The position numbers and the translations under genes were made by a program. From NCBI RefSeq assembly GCF_037031225.1, contig NZ_JAYEZN010000001.1:3348001-3412000 (forward strand): a stretch of 64,000 bases of DNA, written 5' to 3'. Numbering within the stretch: position 1 is the stretch's first letter; every line of letters begins with the position of its first letter. The notes below the pieces were generated by a model. It searched no databases and was not told the origin of the DNA. It worked only from the letters and a program-made list of their open reading frames with translations. The stretch is from Halorientalis sp. LT38 (GTDB lineage: Archaea > Halobacteriota > Halobacteria > Halobacteriales > Haloarculaceae). This document shows, one piece after another, positions 32,503 to 41,367 of this stretch.

Positions 32503-33465
32503 TTAGCGGACGACGATGGCGCCGCGCCCGTTGTTGGGGCGGTCGGTCCGGCAGTAGTAGCGGTAGACGCCGGGTTCGTCCAGCGTGACGATGTAGGTGT
32601 GGCTGGCGTCCCGGACCGACACGCTGTCCTCGAAGTTGCCGTCCTCCCAGGACACGTCGTGTGCGCCGCCGCGACCGGTCCAGTCGAACACGACCTGCGT
32701 CCCGCGATCGACGAGGATCGCCACGGGGTCGAACGAGTGGTTCGTGCCGTTGGGGCTCGGCGCGCCGACGGTGACGTCGACCGACCCCTGCCCCCGCATG
32801 TCGTCCAGTCGGCCGCTGTACTCCTCGTAGCCGTCGAGCCAGTCGTCGACCGACGTGTAGCCGCTCAGCGTCTGCTGTTCCTCTACGATGACCGCCCCGC
32901 GCATTCCCAGCGCGCCGCCGTGGTTCGTACACCGGTAGAGGTAGACGCCCGGTTCCTCGAAGGTCACCTGGTAGGTCTTGCCCGAGGACGCGACCGGCGA
33001 GCCGCTGTCGAATAGCTGGTCGCGCTCGCGCACGTTGTGGGCGCTGCTGCCGTCGACCCACTGCCACTGGACGGCCGTCCCTTCGGTGACCCGGATCGCC
33101 GCCGGGGCGAACGCGAAGTTCCCGCCGCTGGTGTCGTCGGCGCCGACGTCCACCGTGATGTCCGGCGTCCCCGTCGCATCCTGGATCGTGCCGTCGTAGT
33201 TCTTGGTGTTCGAGAGCCAGTCGTCGACGGCTTCCTGCGGGTTCTGCACTTCCTCCGGCGCGTCGGGCTCCTCGACCGTCTGTTGCGGTTCGGTCGTCTC
33301 GTTCGTCCCCTCGTCCGTCGCCGTCTCGGTCTGCTGGGGTTCGTCGTCCTCGTCCGGATCGCCGTCCCCGTTCCCCGCTCCGTCGTCGGAACAGCCCGCG
33401 ACGCCGACCGCCGTCGCCGCGACCGCCGTCCGGAGAAACGCTCGCCGCTTCGATCGCCGTGTCAT
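32503..33465 (-). CDS. Two-domain halocyanin-like lipoprotein, second copper site degenerate
   Basis: The 320-residue protein has a Tat signal (MTRRSKRRAFLRTAVAA) and lipobox Cys25, then an acidic linker and two halocyanin domains (about 78-196 and 203-320). Domain 1 has all four blue-copper ligands: His143, Cys179, His182, Met188. In domain 2, His269 and Cys305 remain, but the positions for the second His and the Met hold Asp308 and Arg314. Domain 1 should carry electrons on the outer face of the membrane, possibly to a terminal oxidase; domain 2 probably does not bind type 1 copper. Confidence 0.88.
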   Translation of the reverse strand: MTRRSKRRAFLRTAVAATAVGVAGCSDDGAGNGDGDPDEDDEPQQTETATDEGTNETTEPQQTVEEPDAPEEVQNPQEAVDDWLSNTKNYDGTIQDATGTPDITVDVGADDTSGGNFAFAPAAIRVTEGTAVQWQWVDGSSAHNVRERDQLFDSGSPVASSGKTYQVTFEEPGVYLYRCTNHGGALGMRGAVIVEEQQTLSGYTSVDDWLDGYEEYSGRLDDMRGQGSVDVTVGAPSPNGTNHSFDPVAILVDRGTQVVFDWTGRGGAHDVSWEDGNFEDSVSVRDASHTYIVTLDEPGVYRYYCRTDRPNNGRGAIVVR

Positions 33466-33600
33466 GCTGAATACCTGTACGCCCGCTCGTATAAATCGAT
33501 TGACCTTCTGTTCGGGCTCGACACTGGCCGCTCCCTGACGTCTCGAGGCGATTTTTTCAGCGCGAACACGGGCCCTGGCGGGCGATCGAGCGGCCGCGGC

Positions 33601-33996
33601 TCAGACGGACTGGGTCAACCGGGCCGCGCTGTCCAGGACTGCCCGGAGGTGTTCGGACTCGACGGTCAACCGGATTCGCTCCTCGGCGTCGTCGACGGCG
33701 ATCAATCCCGCGGCCGAGAGCTTCTGGAGGTGGACGTGTCTGAACGAGACGCGGACCCGTTCGTTCGACCGGTCCGATCCGTTCGTCCGCTCGCCTGCGC
33801 GCTCCCGGGCGACGGTCCGCTCTACGGCCGTCGGCAGCGAGAGCTGCCCGTCTGCCTCCCACAGGACGGAGAGCAGGCGAACCCGACGAGGCGAATCGAG
33901 CGCCGAGAACACGTCGGTGACCTCCCGCTCCACCGAGTGGCCCTTGTTCACAGCGGCGATGGCATCGACAGCGTGGGTGTTCTTCGGATCTGACAC
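33601..33996 (-). CDS. Winged-helix protein, haloarchaeal HTH family
   Basis: The 131-residue protein has FSALDSPRRVRLLSVLWEADGQLSLPTAVE and FRHVHLQKLSAAGLIAVDDAEERIRLT, the two halves of a winged helix like that of the 6291-6680 protein. The C-terminus (about 112-131) is a short helix, perhaps for dimerisation. It is probably a transcription regulator of unknown target. It sits upstream of the repeat-protein/phosphate transporter pair but is transcribed away from it, so a regulatory link is possible but unproven. Confidence 0.75.
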   Translation of the reverse strand: MSDPKNTHAVDAIAAVNKGHSVEREVTDVFSALDSPRRVRLLSVLWEADGQLSLPTAVERTVARERAGERTNGSDRSNERVRVSFRHVHLQKLSAAGLIAVDDAEERIRLTVESEHLRAVLDSAARLTQSV

Positions 33997-34211
33997 GGTT
34001 CAGCGTACGGGGCGAAACTGATTGAGGGCCCTGCCTGACTGGTCTTGTACACAGGTAGTTACCAGTCACTTCAGCGGCAGACGCTCGCACGAATTTACCA
34101 AGGTACTTGAGCCGAGCGCCATTCTACTACCGTATACGTGGTTTCTCTCCCATCTGACGCACAGCGAAGCACTCGCGCGAACGAACGCACCGACTCCATC
34201 GAGGTGGACCA

Positions 34212-35057
34212 GTGAACCCGAATCGCGTCGACTCGATCGTCGACCTCACGTACGGTCTGTTGATCGCCATCTCGGTGGGCCTGATCGTGGTCGCCGGGAA
34301 CAACGTCGGGCTGGCGTTCGGGTTCGGCGTCCTGATCTCCTACATCATCCACGTCGGCTGGAAGATGGCTCGGTTCGACCCCGACTGGATGACCACGGCC
34401 GTCAAGGAGACCGTCGAGGAAACCGTCGACGAGACGGTCGAGAAGACGGTCGGTGAAACCGTCGAGAAGACCGTGGACGAAACCGTCGAGGCGAAGGTCG
34501 GCGAAACGGTCGAGAAGACGGTCGGTGAAACCGTCGAGAAGACCGTCGACGAGACCGTCGAGGCGAAGGTCGGCGAAACGGTCGAGAAGACGGTCGGGGA
34601 GACGGTCGAGAAGACCGTCGACGAGAAGGTCAGCGAGACGGTCGAAGAGACGATGGAGGAGGCCGTCGGCGAGTCCGTGGAGGAGAAAGTCGGTGAGACG
34701 GTCGAGGAGACGGTCGAAGAGACCGTCGGCGAAACCGTCGAGGAAACGGTCGAGGAGACCGTCGAAGAGACGGTCGGTGAAACGGTCGAGGAGAAGGTGG
34801 GCGAGACGGTCGAGGAAAAGGTGGGCGAAACGGTCGAGGAATCGGTGGAGGAGGCGGTCGACGAGACGGTCGAAGAGAAAGTCGGCGAAACCGTCGAGGA
34901 GACGGTCGAAGAGACGGTGGAGGAGACCGTCGAAGAGACGCTGGAGGAACAGCTCGAGGACCAGGACGTGGAACCGGACGGAGAAGCGAACGGCGACGAC
35001 GATGCGGACGCGGAGGAGGCCGAACGCACCGGGGACGATTCGAAGGGGGACGAGTGA
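34212..35057 (+). CDS. Membrane-anchored protein with 47 uninterrupted tetrapeptide repeats
   Basis: The 281-residue protein starts at a GTG. Two helices (about residues 12-28 and 31-50) anchor it. From Val64 to Leu248 every fourth residue is hydrophobic without one skip: 47 units, mostly E-T-V-E, E-K-V-G, K-T-V-G or D-E-T-V. Residues 81-104 repeat exactly as 105-128. A disordered acidic tail follows (about 250-281). The stop overlaps the start of the PiT gene by one base, so the two are co-translated. I do not recognise a family. A long rod, helical or otherwise, next to the transporter is the simplest reading. Confidence 0.8.
   Translation: MNPNRVDSIVDLTYGLLIAISVGLIVVAGNNVGLAFGFGVLISYIIHVGWKMARFDPDWMTTAVKETVEETVDETVEKTVGETVEKTVDETVEAKVGETVEKTVGETVEKTVDETVEAKVGETVEKTVGETVEKTVDEKVSETVEETMEEAVGESVEEKVGETVEETVEETVGETVEETVEETVEETVGETVEEKVGETVEEKVGETVEESVEEAVDETVEEKVGETVEETVEETVEETVEETLEEQLEDQDVEPDGEANGDDDADAEEAERTGDDSKGDE
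34401..34955 (+). repeat. Tandem 12-bp/72-bp coding repeat
   Basis: The DNA encoding the tetrad region repeats with a 12-base unit (gagacggtcgaa-like) and a longer 72-base unit that recurs once exactly at the protein level. Synonymous codons vary (GTC/GTG, GAG/GAA, ACG/ACC), which suggests the protein pattern is selected and not just recent slippage. The reverse strand is also open here only because of the repeat. Confidence 0.75.
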
Positions 35058-36235
35058 TGGCCGAGGTACTCCTCGTCGTCGGCGTCGTGGTAGCGATGTT
35101 CGTGGCGTACAACATCGGCGGCTCGACGACCGGGCCGGCGTTCGGGCCGGCCGTGGGCGCGAAAGCCATCTCGAAACCGGTCGCCGCGGGGCTGATGGGT
35201 CTCTTTTTCTTCGTCGGCGCCTGGACCATCGGCCGCAACGTCGTGACGAAACTCGGCACCGAACTGGTCGTCGATCCCGGGGTGTTCACCCTCGAATCGT
35301 CCATCGCGGTGCTCTTTTTCATCGGCATCGCGCTGCTGGTGGGCAACATCTTCGGCGTCCCGGCGTCGACGTCGATGACAGCCGTGGGCGCGATCGCCGG
35401 GCTCGGACTCGCGGGCAACGTGCTCGATCTGGCCGTCATGGGCGAGATCGTCATCTGGTGGGTCGTCTCGCCGATCGTCGGCTTCTGGGTGTCGCTGATC
35501 ATCGGCCGGTACTTCTACGCGCGATTCAACCGGATGGTGGCGATGGAACGCAGCACGGGCCCGCTACTGGACGTCGACCGCTCGGGCCCGATCCCGATCC
35601 CGCGCGTCCACGAGACGACCAACCGCCGGGAACTCGTCGGGACGATCACCGTCGTCGCGATCGGCTGTCTGATGGCGTTCAGCTCCGGGACCTCGAATAT
35701 CGCGAACGCCGTCGCGCCGCTTGTCGGCAGCGGCGAACTGGCGATGGACCCGGCGATCATCCTCGGCGGGATCGCCGTCACGATCGGGGCGTTCACGATC
35801 GCGCGCCGGACCCTGGACACGATGGGCAGCGACATCACGGAACTGCCGCTGACGGCGGCGATCGTCGTCGCATCGGTCAGTTCCGCGCTCGTCGTCTTCC
35901 TCTCGATGCTCGGGATCCCCGCGAGCTTCGTCATCATCGCGACCATGTCGATCGTCGGGCTCGGCTGGGGGCGTGCGACACGTCCCGTGACCGTCCCAGA
36001 GGCGGTTCGCAAAGAGAAGGCCCCGCCCGTCACGATCGACGCGCTGGCCGCGGACGAACCCGGCGAGGAACTGCCCCCGATCGGCGAGGAGGACCCGGAC
36101 AAGATCCCGCAGGCCTCGGACCTGTTCAACCCCGCGACGACCGCGCGAGTCGTCCTGATGCAGAACGTCGTGCCGGCCATCGCGACGCTGGGCGCCTATC
36201 TCACTTTCCGGTTCGTCCCGATCTTCGGGATCTGA
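35057..36235 (+). CDS. pitA: PiT-family inorganic phosphate transporter
   Basis: The 392-residue membrane protein has the duplicated PiT signatures: AYNIGGSTTGPAFGPAVGAKA near the N-terminus and AFSSGTSNIANAVAPLVGSG near residues 214-233. It imports phosphate with a cation. A central cytoplasmic loop (about 165-195) and a soluble stretch before the last helix (PEAVRKEKAPPVTID...DKIPQASDLF, about 310-365) complete it. It starts at an ATG overlapping the stop codon of the tetrapeptide-repeat protein. PiT genes often pair with a PhoU-like regulator; here the repeat protein takes that position. Confidence 0.9.
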   Translation: MAEVLLVVGVVVAMFVAYNIGGSTTGPAFGPAVGAKAISKPVAAGLMGLFFFVGAWTIGRNVVTKLGTELVVDPGVFTLESSIAVLFFIGIALLVGNIFGVPASTSMTAVGAIAGLGLAGNVLDLAVMGEIVIWWVVSPIVGFWVSLIIGRYFYARFNRMVAMERSTGPLLDVDRSGPIPIPRVHETTNRRELVGTITVVAIGCLMAFSSGTSNIANAVAPLVGSGELAMDPAIILGGIAVTIGAFTIARRTLDTMGSDITELPLTAAIVVASVSSALVVFLSMLGIPASFVIIATMSIVGLGWGRATRPVTVPEAVRKEKAPPVTIDALAADEPGEELPPIGEEDPDKIPQASDLFNPATTARVVLMQNVVPAIATLGAYLTFRFVPIFGI

Positions 36236-36290
36236 GCTGCATTCGGATCGGGGAGAAATCGAGCGGTGAAACCGGACGGGTCGACTCGTT

Positions 36291-38900
36291 CTACCGGAAC
36301 CGACCGAACAGCCGGTAGTCCTCGTCGGGCGTGTACTCGCGGAACGCGAGGCTGTTGGCCAGTACGGAGACGCTCGAGAACGCCATCGCCCCGGCAGCGA
36401 GGACGGGCTGGAGCAGGCCCAGTGAGGCCAGCGGGATCATCGCCGTGTTGTACCCCAGCGCCCAGAACAGGTTCTGTTTGATCTTCGACAGCGTGCCCTC
36501 GGAGACGCGGATGGCCTTGAGCACGTCCGCCGGATCGGAGCGCATCAGGGTCACGTCGGCGGCCTCGATGGCCACGTCAGTGCCGCTCCCGATGGCGCAA
36601 CCGACGAACGCCGCGGCCAGGGCCGGCGCGTCGTTGACGCCGTCGCCGACCATCATCGCCCGGTCGCCGTCGGCCTGGATCGCATCGATTGCGTCGGCCT
36701 TGTCCTCGGGCAGGACGCCCGCGCGGACGTTGGCCGGGTCGATGCCGACCGTCTCGGCCACGGCCTCGGCGGTCCGCTGGTTGTCGCCGGTGATCATGTG
36801 GACGGTCAGCCCGCGCTCTCGCAGGGCCGAGACGGCTGCCTTCGCCGATTCCTTGACGGTGTCGGCCGTCGCGACGACGCCGACGAGCTCGCCGTCGACG
36901 GCAACCAGCATCGCCGTCTTGCCCTCCGTCTCGAGCCGTTCCATGGCGTCGGTCGCCGCCGAGGGGTCGACGCCCTCGTTCTCCAGCAGGCGGCGGTTCC
37001 CCACGAGCACCTCGCCGTACTCCGTCCCCGCCCGGACGCCCTGTCCGGGGACGTTCTCGAACTCCTCGGGGTCGGCGGGGTCGAGGTCGCGCTCGCGGGC
37101 GCCGTCGACGATGGCTTCGGCCAGCGGGTGTTCGCTCGCGCGCTCGGCGCTCGCTGCGGCGGAGAGGACGAACGACTCGTCGACCTCGGGCCGGAGTTCG
37201 CCACCATCCGCCGCCGTGCCGCCGTCGGGTGCCGCCGATCCGACGACTTCGACGTCGGTCAACTGCATCTCGCCTTCGGTGAGCGTCCCGGTCTTGTCGA
37301 AGACGACGGTCTCGACGTCGCGGACGCGCTCCAGCACGTCGCCGCCCTTGAAGAGGACGCCGTTGCGCGCGCCGATGGAGGTCCCGACCATCGTCGCCGC
37401 GGGCGTGGCCAGCCCCAGTGCGCAGGGGCAGGCGATCAGGACGGCGCTGGCGAAGACGATCACCGCGAACTCGAAGACCGAGATCGCACCGCCGGCCGCC
37501 ACGGGCCCGCCGGCGACCAGCCCCCACAGCGGGAGGGCATCGACGATCCCTGCCAGCACCTCGGGGAACGCGTACCAGACGCCCGCCCAGAACAGCGCGT
37601 TCAGGATGACCGCGGGGACGAAGTACGCGCTGATGCGGTCGGCGACGTTCTGGATGTCGGGCTGGCGGCTCTGGGCGTCTTTCACCATCGAGACGATCTG
37701 CTGGATCGCCGTCTCCGAGCCGACCTTCGTGGCCTCGACCACGAGCACGCCGTTCTGGTTGACCGTCGACCCGACCACGTCGTCGCCCTCGCTTTTCTCG
37801 ACGGGCACGGATTCGCCGGTCACCATCGACTCGTCGACCGCGCTGGAGCCGTCGACGACCGCCCCGTCAGTCGGGATCTTCTCGCCCGGTCGGACCTTCA
37901 TCCGGTCGCCGACCTCGATCTCCTCGACGGGCACCTCGCGCTCGTTGCCCGCCTCGTCGACCAGCGTCGCGGTGTCGGCCTGGAGTTCGAGCAACTGGCG
38001 GATGGCCTCGCCGGCCTGCCCCTTCGAGCGGGCCTCCAGGTAGTTACCCAGGGTGATGAAGGTCAGGATCAGCGCCGCGGTGTCGAAGTACAGCCCTTCG
38101 GAGGCGACCAGACTGAGCAGGACCGTGAGCGAGTAGACGTACGCCGTCGACGACCCGAGCGCGATCAGCACGTCCATGTTGGCCGACCGGTTCTTCACCA
38201 GCGCCGTGTAGCTGTTCTCGTAGAACTCTCGCCCGAGGACGACCTGCACCGGCGTCGCGAGCAGGAAGGCGATCCAGCCCGTGCCGATCCCCAGCACCGA
38301 CTCCGGCATCGATTCGGGGGCCAGCAACTCGACGGCCATCATCGCGATCAGCGGCAGCGACAGCGCCGCGCCGAACAGGACGAGCCGCTTCTGCCGGTCG
38401 ATTTCGGCCTCCCGGGCGAGGTCCTGCCGGTCCCGGTCGGACTGGCCTGCACTGTCTCCACCCTCCTCGCCGCCCTCGTCGGGCCGGACCGGCGTGTAGC
38501 CCGCCTCCTCGATGGCGTCGTACAGCGTCGCGCGATCGGTGTCGGCGGGGTTGTACGTCACGCTCGCCTCGTCGGTCGCGTAGTTGACGTCGGCCTCGAT
38601 CACTCCCGGACGGCTCTCCAGCGCCGTCTCGTTGGTCTCCGCGCAGTTCGCACACGACATGTCCGTGATCGGGATGGTGATCGACTCGCGGACCACCCCG
38701 TAGCCGGCGTCTTCGACGGCCCCGTAGATCTCGGCGAGCGAGGTCGTCTCGGGATCGTAGGTCACCGACCCCTCGTCGGTGGCGAAGTTCGCGTCGATCT
38801 CCCGGACGCCGTCGAGGGCCGCCAGCGAGTCCTCGATCGTCCCCGCGCAGTTGGCGCAGCTCATCCCCGTCAGCTCCAGCCGCGTGCGACGCTCGGTCAT
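36291..38900 (-). CDS. copA: Copper-exporting P1B-type ATPase
   Basis: The protein has 869 residues from ATG 38900. Two HMA copper-binding domains come first (GMSCANC from residue 12 and DMSCANC near residue 80). They are followed by membrane helices and the transport motif [10 protein letters not shown], the phosphorylation site DKTGTLTEG and the hinge [14 protein letters not shown] and paired HMA domains mark Cu(I) export from the cytoplasm. The TRASH-domain regulator gene lies just upstream on the same strand, so the pair is likely a copper-responsive unit. Its length and all catalytic residues are normal. Confidence 0.92.
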   Translation of the reverse strand: MTERRTRLELTGMSCANCAGTIEDSLAALDGVREIDANFATDEGSVTYDPETTSLAEIYGAVEDAGYGVVRESITIPITDMSCANCAETNETALESRPGVIEADVNYATDEASVTYNPADTDRATLYDAIEEAGYTPVRPDEGGEEGGDSAGQSDRDRQDLAREAEIDRQKRLVLFGAALSLPLIAMMAVELLAPESMPESVLGIGTGWIAFLLATPVQVVLGREFYENSYTALVKNRSANMDVLIALGSSTAYVYSLTVLLSLVASEGLYFDTAALILTFITLGNYLEARSKGQAGEAIRQLLELQADTATLVDEAGNEREVPVEEIEVGDRMKVRPGEKIPTDGAVVDGSSAVDESMVTGESVPVEKSEGDDVVGSTVNQNGVLVVEATKVGSETAIQQIVSMVKDAQSRQPDIQNVADRISAYFVPAVILNALFWAGVWYAFPEVLAGIVDALPLWGLVAGGPVAAGGAISVFEFAVIVFASAVLIACPCALGLATPAATMVGTSIGARNGVLFKGGDVLERVRDVETVVFDKTGTLTEGEMQLTDVEVVGSAAPDGGTAADGGELRPEVDESFVLSAAASAERASEHPLAEAIVDGARERDLDPADPEEFENVPGQGVRAGTEYGEVLVGNRRLLENEGVDPSAATDAMERLETEGKTAMLVAVDGELVGVVATADTVKESAKAAVSALRERGLTVHMITGDNQRTAEAVAETVGIDPANVRAGVLPEDKADAIDAIQADGDRAMMVGDGVNDAPALAAAFVGCAIGSGTDVAIEAADVTLMRSDPADVLKAIRVSEGTLSKIKQNLFWALGYNTAMIPLASLGLLQPVLAAGAMAFSSVSVLANSLAFREYTPDEDYRLFGRFR

Positions 38901-38965
38901 AGTAGAGTAGTATAGGGCCCACACGTTCAAGCGGTTTGCCCTTGTTTCACCGAACTCCGCAGGCC

Positions 38966-38993
38966 GCAGAACTTCGGATTCGAAAGCAGAACT
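38966..38993 (-). promoter_or_regulatory. Possible regulator sites upstream of copA
   Basis: The 8-mer AGTTCTGC (reverse strand) occurs twice, at 38966-38973 and 38986-38993, twenty bases apart, about two helical turns. It lies 65-95 bases before the copA start in the short gap below the Lrp-TRASH gene. Binding by that regulator is inference. Confidence 0.35.
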
Positions 38994-39038
38994 CGACAGA
39001 TACTCAGATTCGATACCGGTGCCGCCCGCCGTCCGCGT

Positions 39039-39635
39039 TCAGTCGGTCGCGCCCTCCCGCAGTTGCTCGTAGTGCTCGACGAACCGCGACTCGCAGGAGC
39101 CACAGCAGAAGTGATAGCGGGTGCCGTCGAGGACTTCGCTCTCGCCTTCGCTGTCGACCGTGTTGCCACACTCGGCGCACTCGGGGGCGAACTCTGCGTC
39201 GGTCAGTGACGGCGTGCGGGCCGTGCTCTCGAGCAGATCTACATCGTACCCGTCGACGGCTCCAGCCGCGACGGTGTCGGCGAGCAGGCCGCTCACGTCA
39301 CCGTCAGGGACCGTGGCGGTGGCGACGACGCGTTCGTCCGCGGTCGCGTAGACGTTCTCGACTGGGTCCGCGTCCGCCAGCGCGTCGGCCACGTCGCTCC
39401 CGCGGCCGGGCGTGGCCCGTACGTCGACGAGGACCGGCACGCCCTCGCGGAGGACCGAGCGGTCCACGTCGACGGTGAACCGCCGGACGACGCCGATCTC
39501 TTCGAGTCGCTCGATCCGATCGGAGACCGCCGGCGGCGAGAGGTCGACCGCGTCGGCGATGTCGCTGTACGGCCGTCGGCCGTCGTCGAGCAGGAGATCG
39601 AGGATCTCCCGGTCGGTGTCGTCGAGTCCGCGCAT
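39039..39635 (-). CDS. Lrp/AsnC-family regulator with C-terminal TRASH metal-sensing domain
   Basis: The 198-residue protein has an Lrp-type HTH ([47 protein letters not shown], about 4-50), an effector-like alpha-beta region (about 60-135), and a TRASH zinc-knuckle-like end with CAECG and FCCGSC. TRASH domains bind metals. A haloarchaeal relative of this architecture is known to control copper-efflux genes. It is directly upstream of copA on the same strand, so copper sensing is likely. Either activation or repression is possible. Confidence 0.87.
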   Translation of the reverse strand: MRGLDDTDREILDLLLDDGRRPYSDIADAVDLSPPAVSDRIERLEEIGVVRRFTVDVDRSVLREGVPVLVDVRATPGRGSDVADALADADPVENVYATADERVVATATVPDGDVSGLLADTVAAGAVDGYDVDLLESTARTPSLTDAEFAPECAECGNTVDSEGESEVLDGTRYHFCCGSCESRFVEHYEQLREGATD

Positions 39636-39681
39636 ACCCCTCCTCCGGACGGGCGGTGGAAGTCGGTTTCGCTGGCCCGAG

Positions 39682-40254
39682 TCAGCGCCCGAGCGTGTAG
39701 AACTCCTCGTTGGGTCGCATGTCGGCCAGGTGGGCCATCCGGTTCGAGAGGTTGTAGAAGGAGACGACGTTCCCGATGTCCCAGATCGCCTCCTGACTGA
39801 ACCCGTGGTCGCGGAGTCGCTCCAGGTCCTCGTCTTCGATTTTCGCGGGCTCGTCGGTGAGTTTGACGGCGAAGTCGAGCATCGCGCGGTGGGCGTCGTT
39901 GACGTCCGCGGTGCGGTGGTTCGACGCCAGCTGTTCGGCCAGCATCGGTGCGTCGGCGTAGATCCGACAGAGCGCGCCGTGGGCGACGATGCAGTACAGA
40001 CAGTCGTTGACGCCGGAGACGGTGACGATCAGCATCTCGATCTCCTCGCGCTCCAGGGCCGTCTCCTCGAGCAGGGCGTCGTGGTAGTCGACGAACGCCT
40101 TCGCCTGCTGGGGCCGGTACCCGAGCGCCAGGAAGACGTTCGGCGTGAAGCCGGCGCGCTCGGTCTCTTCCTCGATACGCTCGCGGAGGTCCTCGGGCAG
40201 GTCCTCGACGGCCGGGACCTCGAATCGCGTCATCGCCTCGATGTCTTCTGCCAT
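39682..40254 (-). CDS. AhpD-like peroxidase-related (carboxymuconolactone decarboxylase family) protein
   Basis: The 190-residue protein has the AhpD active-site pattern CLYCIVAHG (Cys85, Cys88, His92) in an all-helical fold. Such proteins reduce peroxiredoxins or peroxides using the CxxC pair, or are related oxidoreductases. The longer N- and C-termini (FTPNVFLALGYRP and FYNLSNRMAHLADMRPNEEFY) match the uncharacterised-peroxidase-related subfamily. It follows the copper regulator on the opposite side of a short gap; a redox-stress link is only suggestive. Confidence 0.82.
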   Translation of the reverse strand: MAEDIEAMTRFEVPAVEDLPEDLRERIEEETERAGFTPNVFLALGYRPQQAKAFVDYHDALLEETALEREEIEMLIVTVSGVNDCLYCIVAHGALCRIYADAPMLAEQLASNHRTADVNDAHRAMLDFAVKLTDEPAKIEDEDLERLRDHGFSQEAIWDIGNVVSFYNLSNRMAHLADMRPNEEFYTLGR

Positions 40255-40387
40255 CCCTCCGTCACTGGCGGGCCACCGGCTTCAGTCTTCGGCGCGGCCG
40301 ATGCGGCGTCGATCCGGGATCGGGCGGGGCCTCGACACTTCCGTCGTCGGGCGAACGTTCATATCCGGTGGCGCACAATCCCGGCCC

Positions 40388-40873
40388 GTGTACAAGGCAG
40401 GCCACGTCGGCGTCTCCCTGCTGGTCTTCCTTCCCGTGGGGGTCGGGCTCGTCCTCGCCGGGCGACCGGAACTGGCCCTCCTCGGCGAAGCCGTGATGCT
40501 CGCGCTCGCCTCGCTGCCCGACGTGGACCACGAGTTGCCGCTGATCTCCCACCGAGGGGTGATCCACACCGTCTGGTTCGCCCTCCTCGTCGGCGTCGCG
40601 CTGGGCGCAGTCGGCTGGGTGCTCGGCGGGCGGCCGGCGACGCCGACCGACGCGGAACTCGCCGTCGCCGGCTTCGGGTTCGGGACGCTCGGTATCGTCG
40701 CGCACCTGCTCGGCGACGTGCTCACGCCGATGGGGATCACGCCGTTCTGGCCGCTCTCGCGGCGGACCATCTCCCTCCGCGTCGTCCGGGCGCGGAATCC
40801 GCTGGCGAACTACGGGCTGCTGGCCGCCGGCGTCTTCGCCACCGTGGGGGCGATCATGCTCGTGGCTGGCTGA
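40388..40873 (+). CDS. Membrane-bound metal-dependent hydrolase (YdjM/DUF457 family)
   Basis: From GTG 40388 the protein has 161 residues. It has the metal motif LPDVDHELPLISHRGVIHT and later HLLGDVLTPMGITPFWPL inside a bundle of four to five hydrophobic helices. This is the YdjM/LexA-binding membrane hydrolase family, whose substrate is unknown. The GTG was chosen because it begins the conserved YKAGHVGVSLL segment. No regulator or operon partner is seen. Confidence 0.8.
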   Translation: MYKAGHVGVSLLVFLPVGVGLVLAGRPELALLGEAVMLALASLPDVDHELPLISHRGVIHTVWFALLVGVALGAVGWVLGGRPATPTDAELAVAGFGFGTLGIVAHLLGDVLTPMGITPFWPLSRRTISLRVVRARNPLANYGLLAAGVFATVGAIMLVAG

Positions 40874-40907
40874 TCGAACGGGACGGGTCTGAATCCCCCA
40901 GCGCCGC

Positions 40908-41159
40908 TCAGACCAGGTCCTGCGCTTCGAGTTCGTCCACGATGTCGTCGACGAACCCCTCGGCGCTGTCGTACGGGAAGTCACCACCCGAGAGCTTCGT
41001 GTTCAGTTCCATGGCCGTCATCGAGAAGTTCCCGGACTCGAACGTCGTCGACGGACCGTCGGGCAGGGCGGGAACGAGGTCCATCGGACTCGAGATCGGA
41101 TATTCGGCCCCCCCGAACGCGTCGATCATCTGCTGACGCAGTTCGTCTGTATCTGCCAT
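40908..41159 (-). CDS. MTH865-family small protein
   Basis: The 83-residue protein matches the MTH865 fold seen in methanogens: an N-terminal helix (LRQQMIDAFGGAEYPISSPMDLVPALPDG) and FSMTAMELNTKLSGGDFPYDSAEGFVDDIVDEL. No catalytic residues are known for this family and its role is undefined. A TATA-like TTTTTACA (reverse strand) lies about 35 bases before its ATG. Confidence 0.75.
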   Translation of the reverse strand: MADTDELRQQMIDAFGGAEYPISSPMDLVPALPDGPSTTFESGNFSMTAMELNTKLSGGDFPYDSAEGFVDDIVDELEAQDLV

Positions 41160-41367
41160 GAGTCACTCGAACGGTTTTCGAAGCAAGTGTAAAAACATTC
41201 GTGTGTACGGAACAACACGTCTCGAATGGCTCTCCGCTCGTGGACCCGGCACGCGATTCGTGCGGGCGCGAGAGTAACACGCCACAACCTTTGATCCCGG
41301 CGCTATCGTAGGACGTCACTCGCGCCACGACCGCCTCGGACGACCCCCGACAGATACCGGTCAACCC

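Noticed and set aside
34340-35029. A long reverse-strand frame opposite the tetrad repeats encoding serine-threonine repeats
   Set aside because: It arises because the 12-base repeat lacks stop codons on both strands. The forward frame has membrane helices, translational coupling to PiT and conserved register; the reverse has none.
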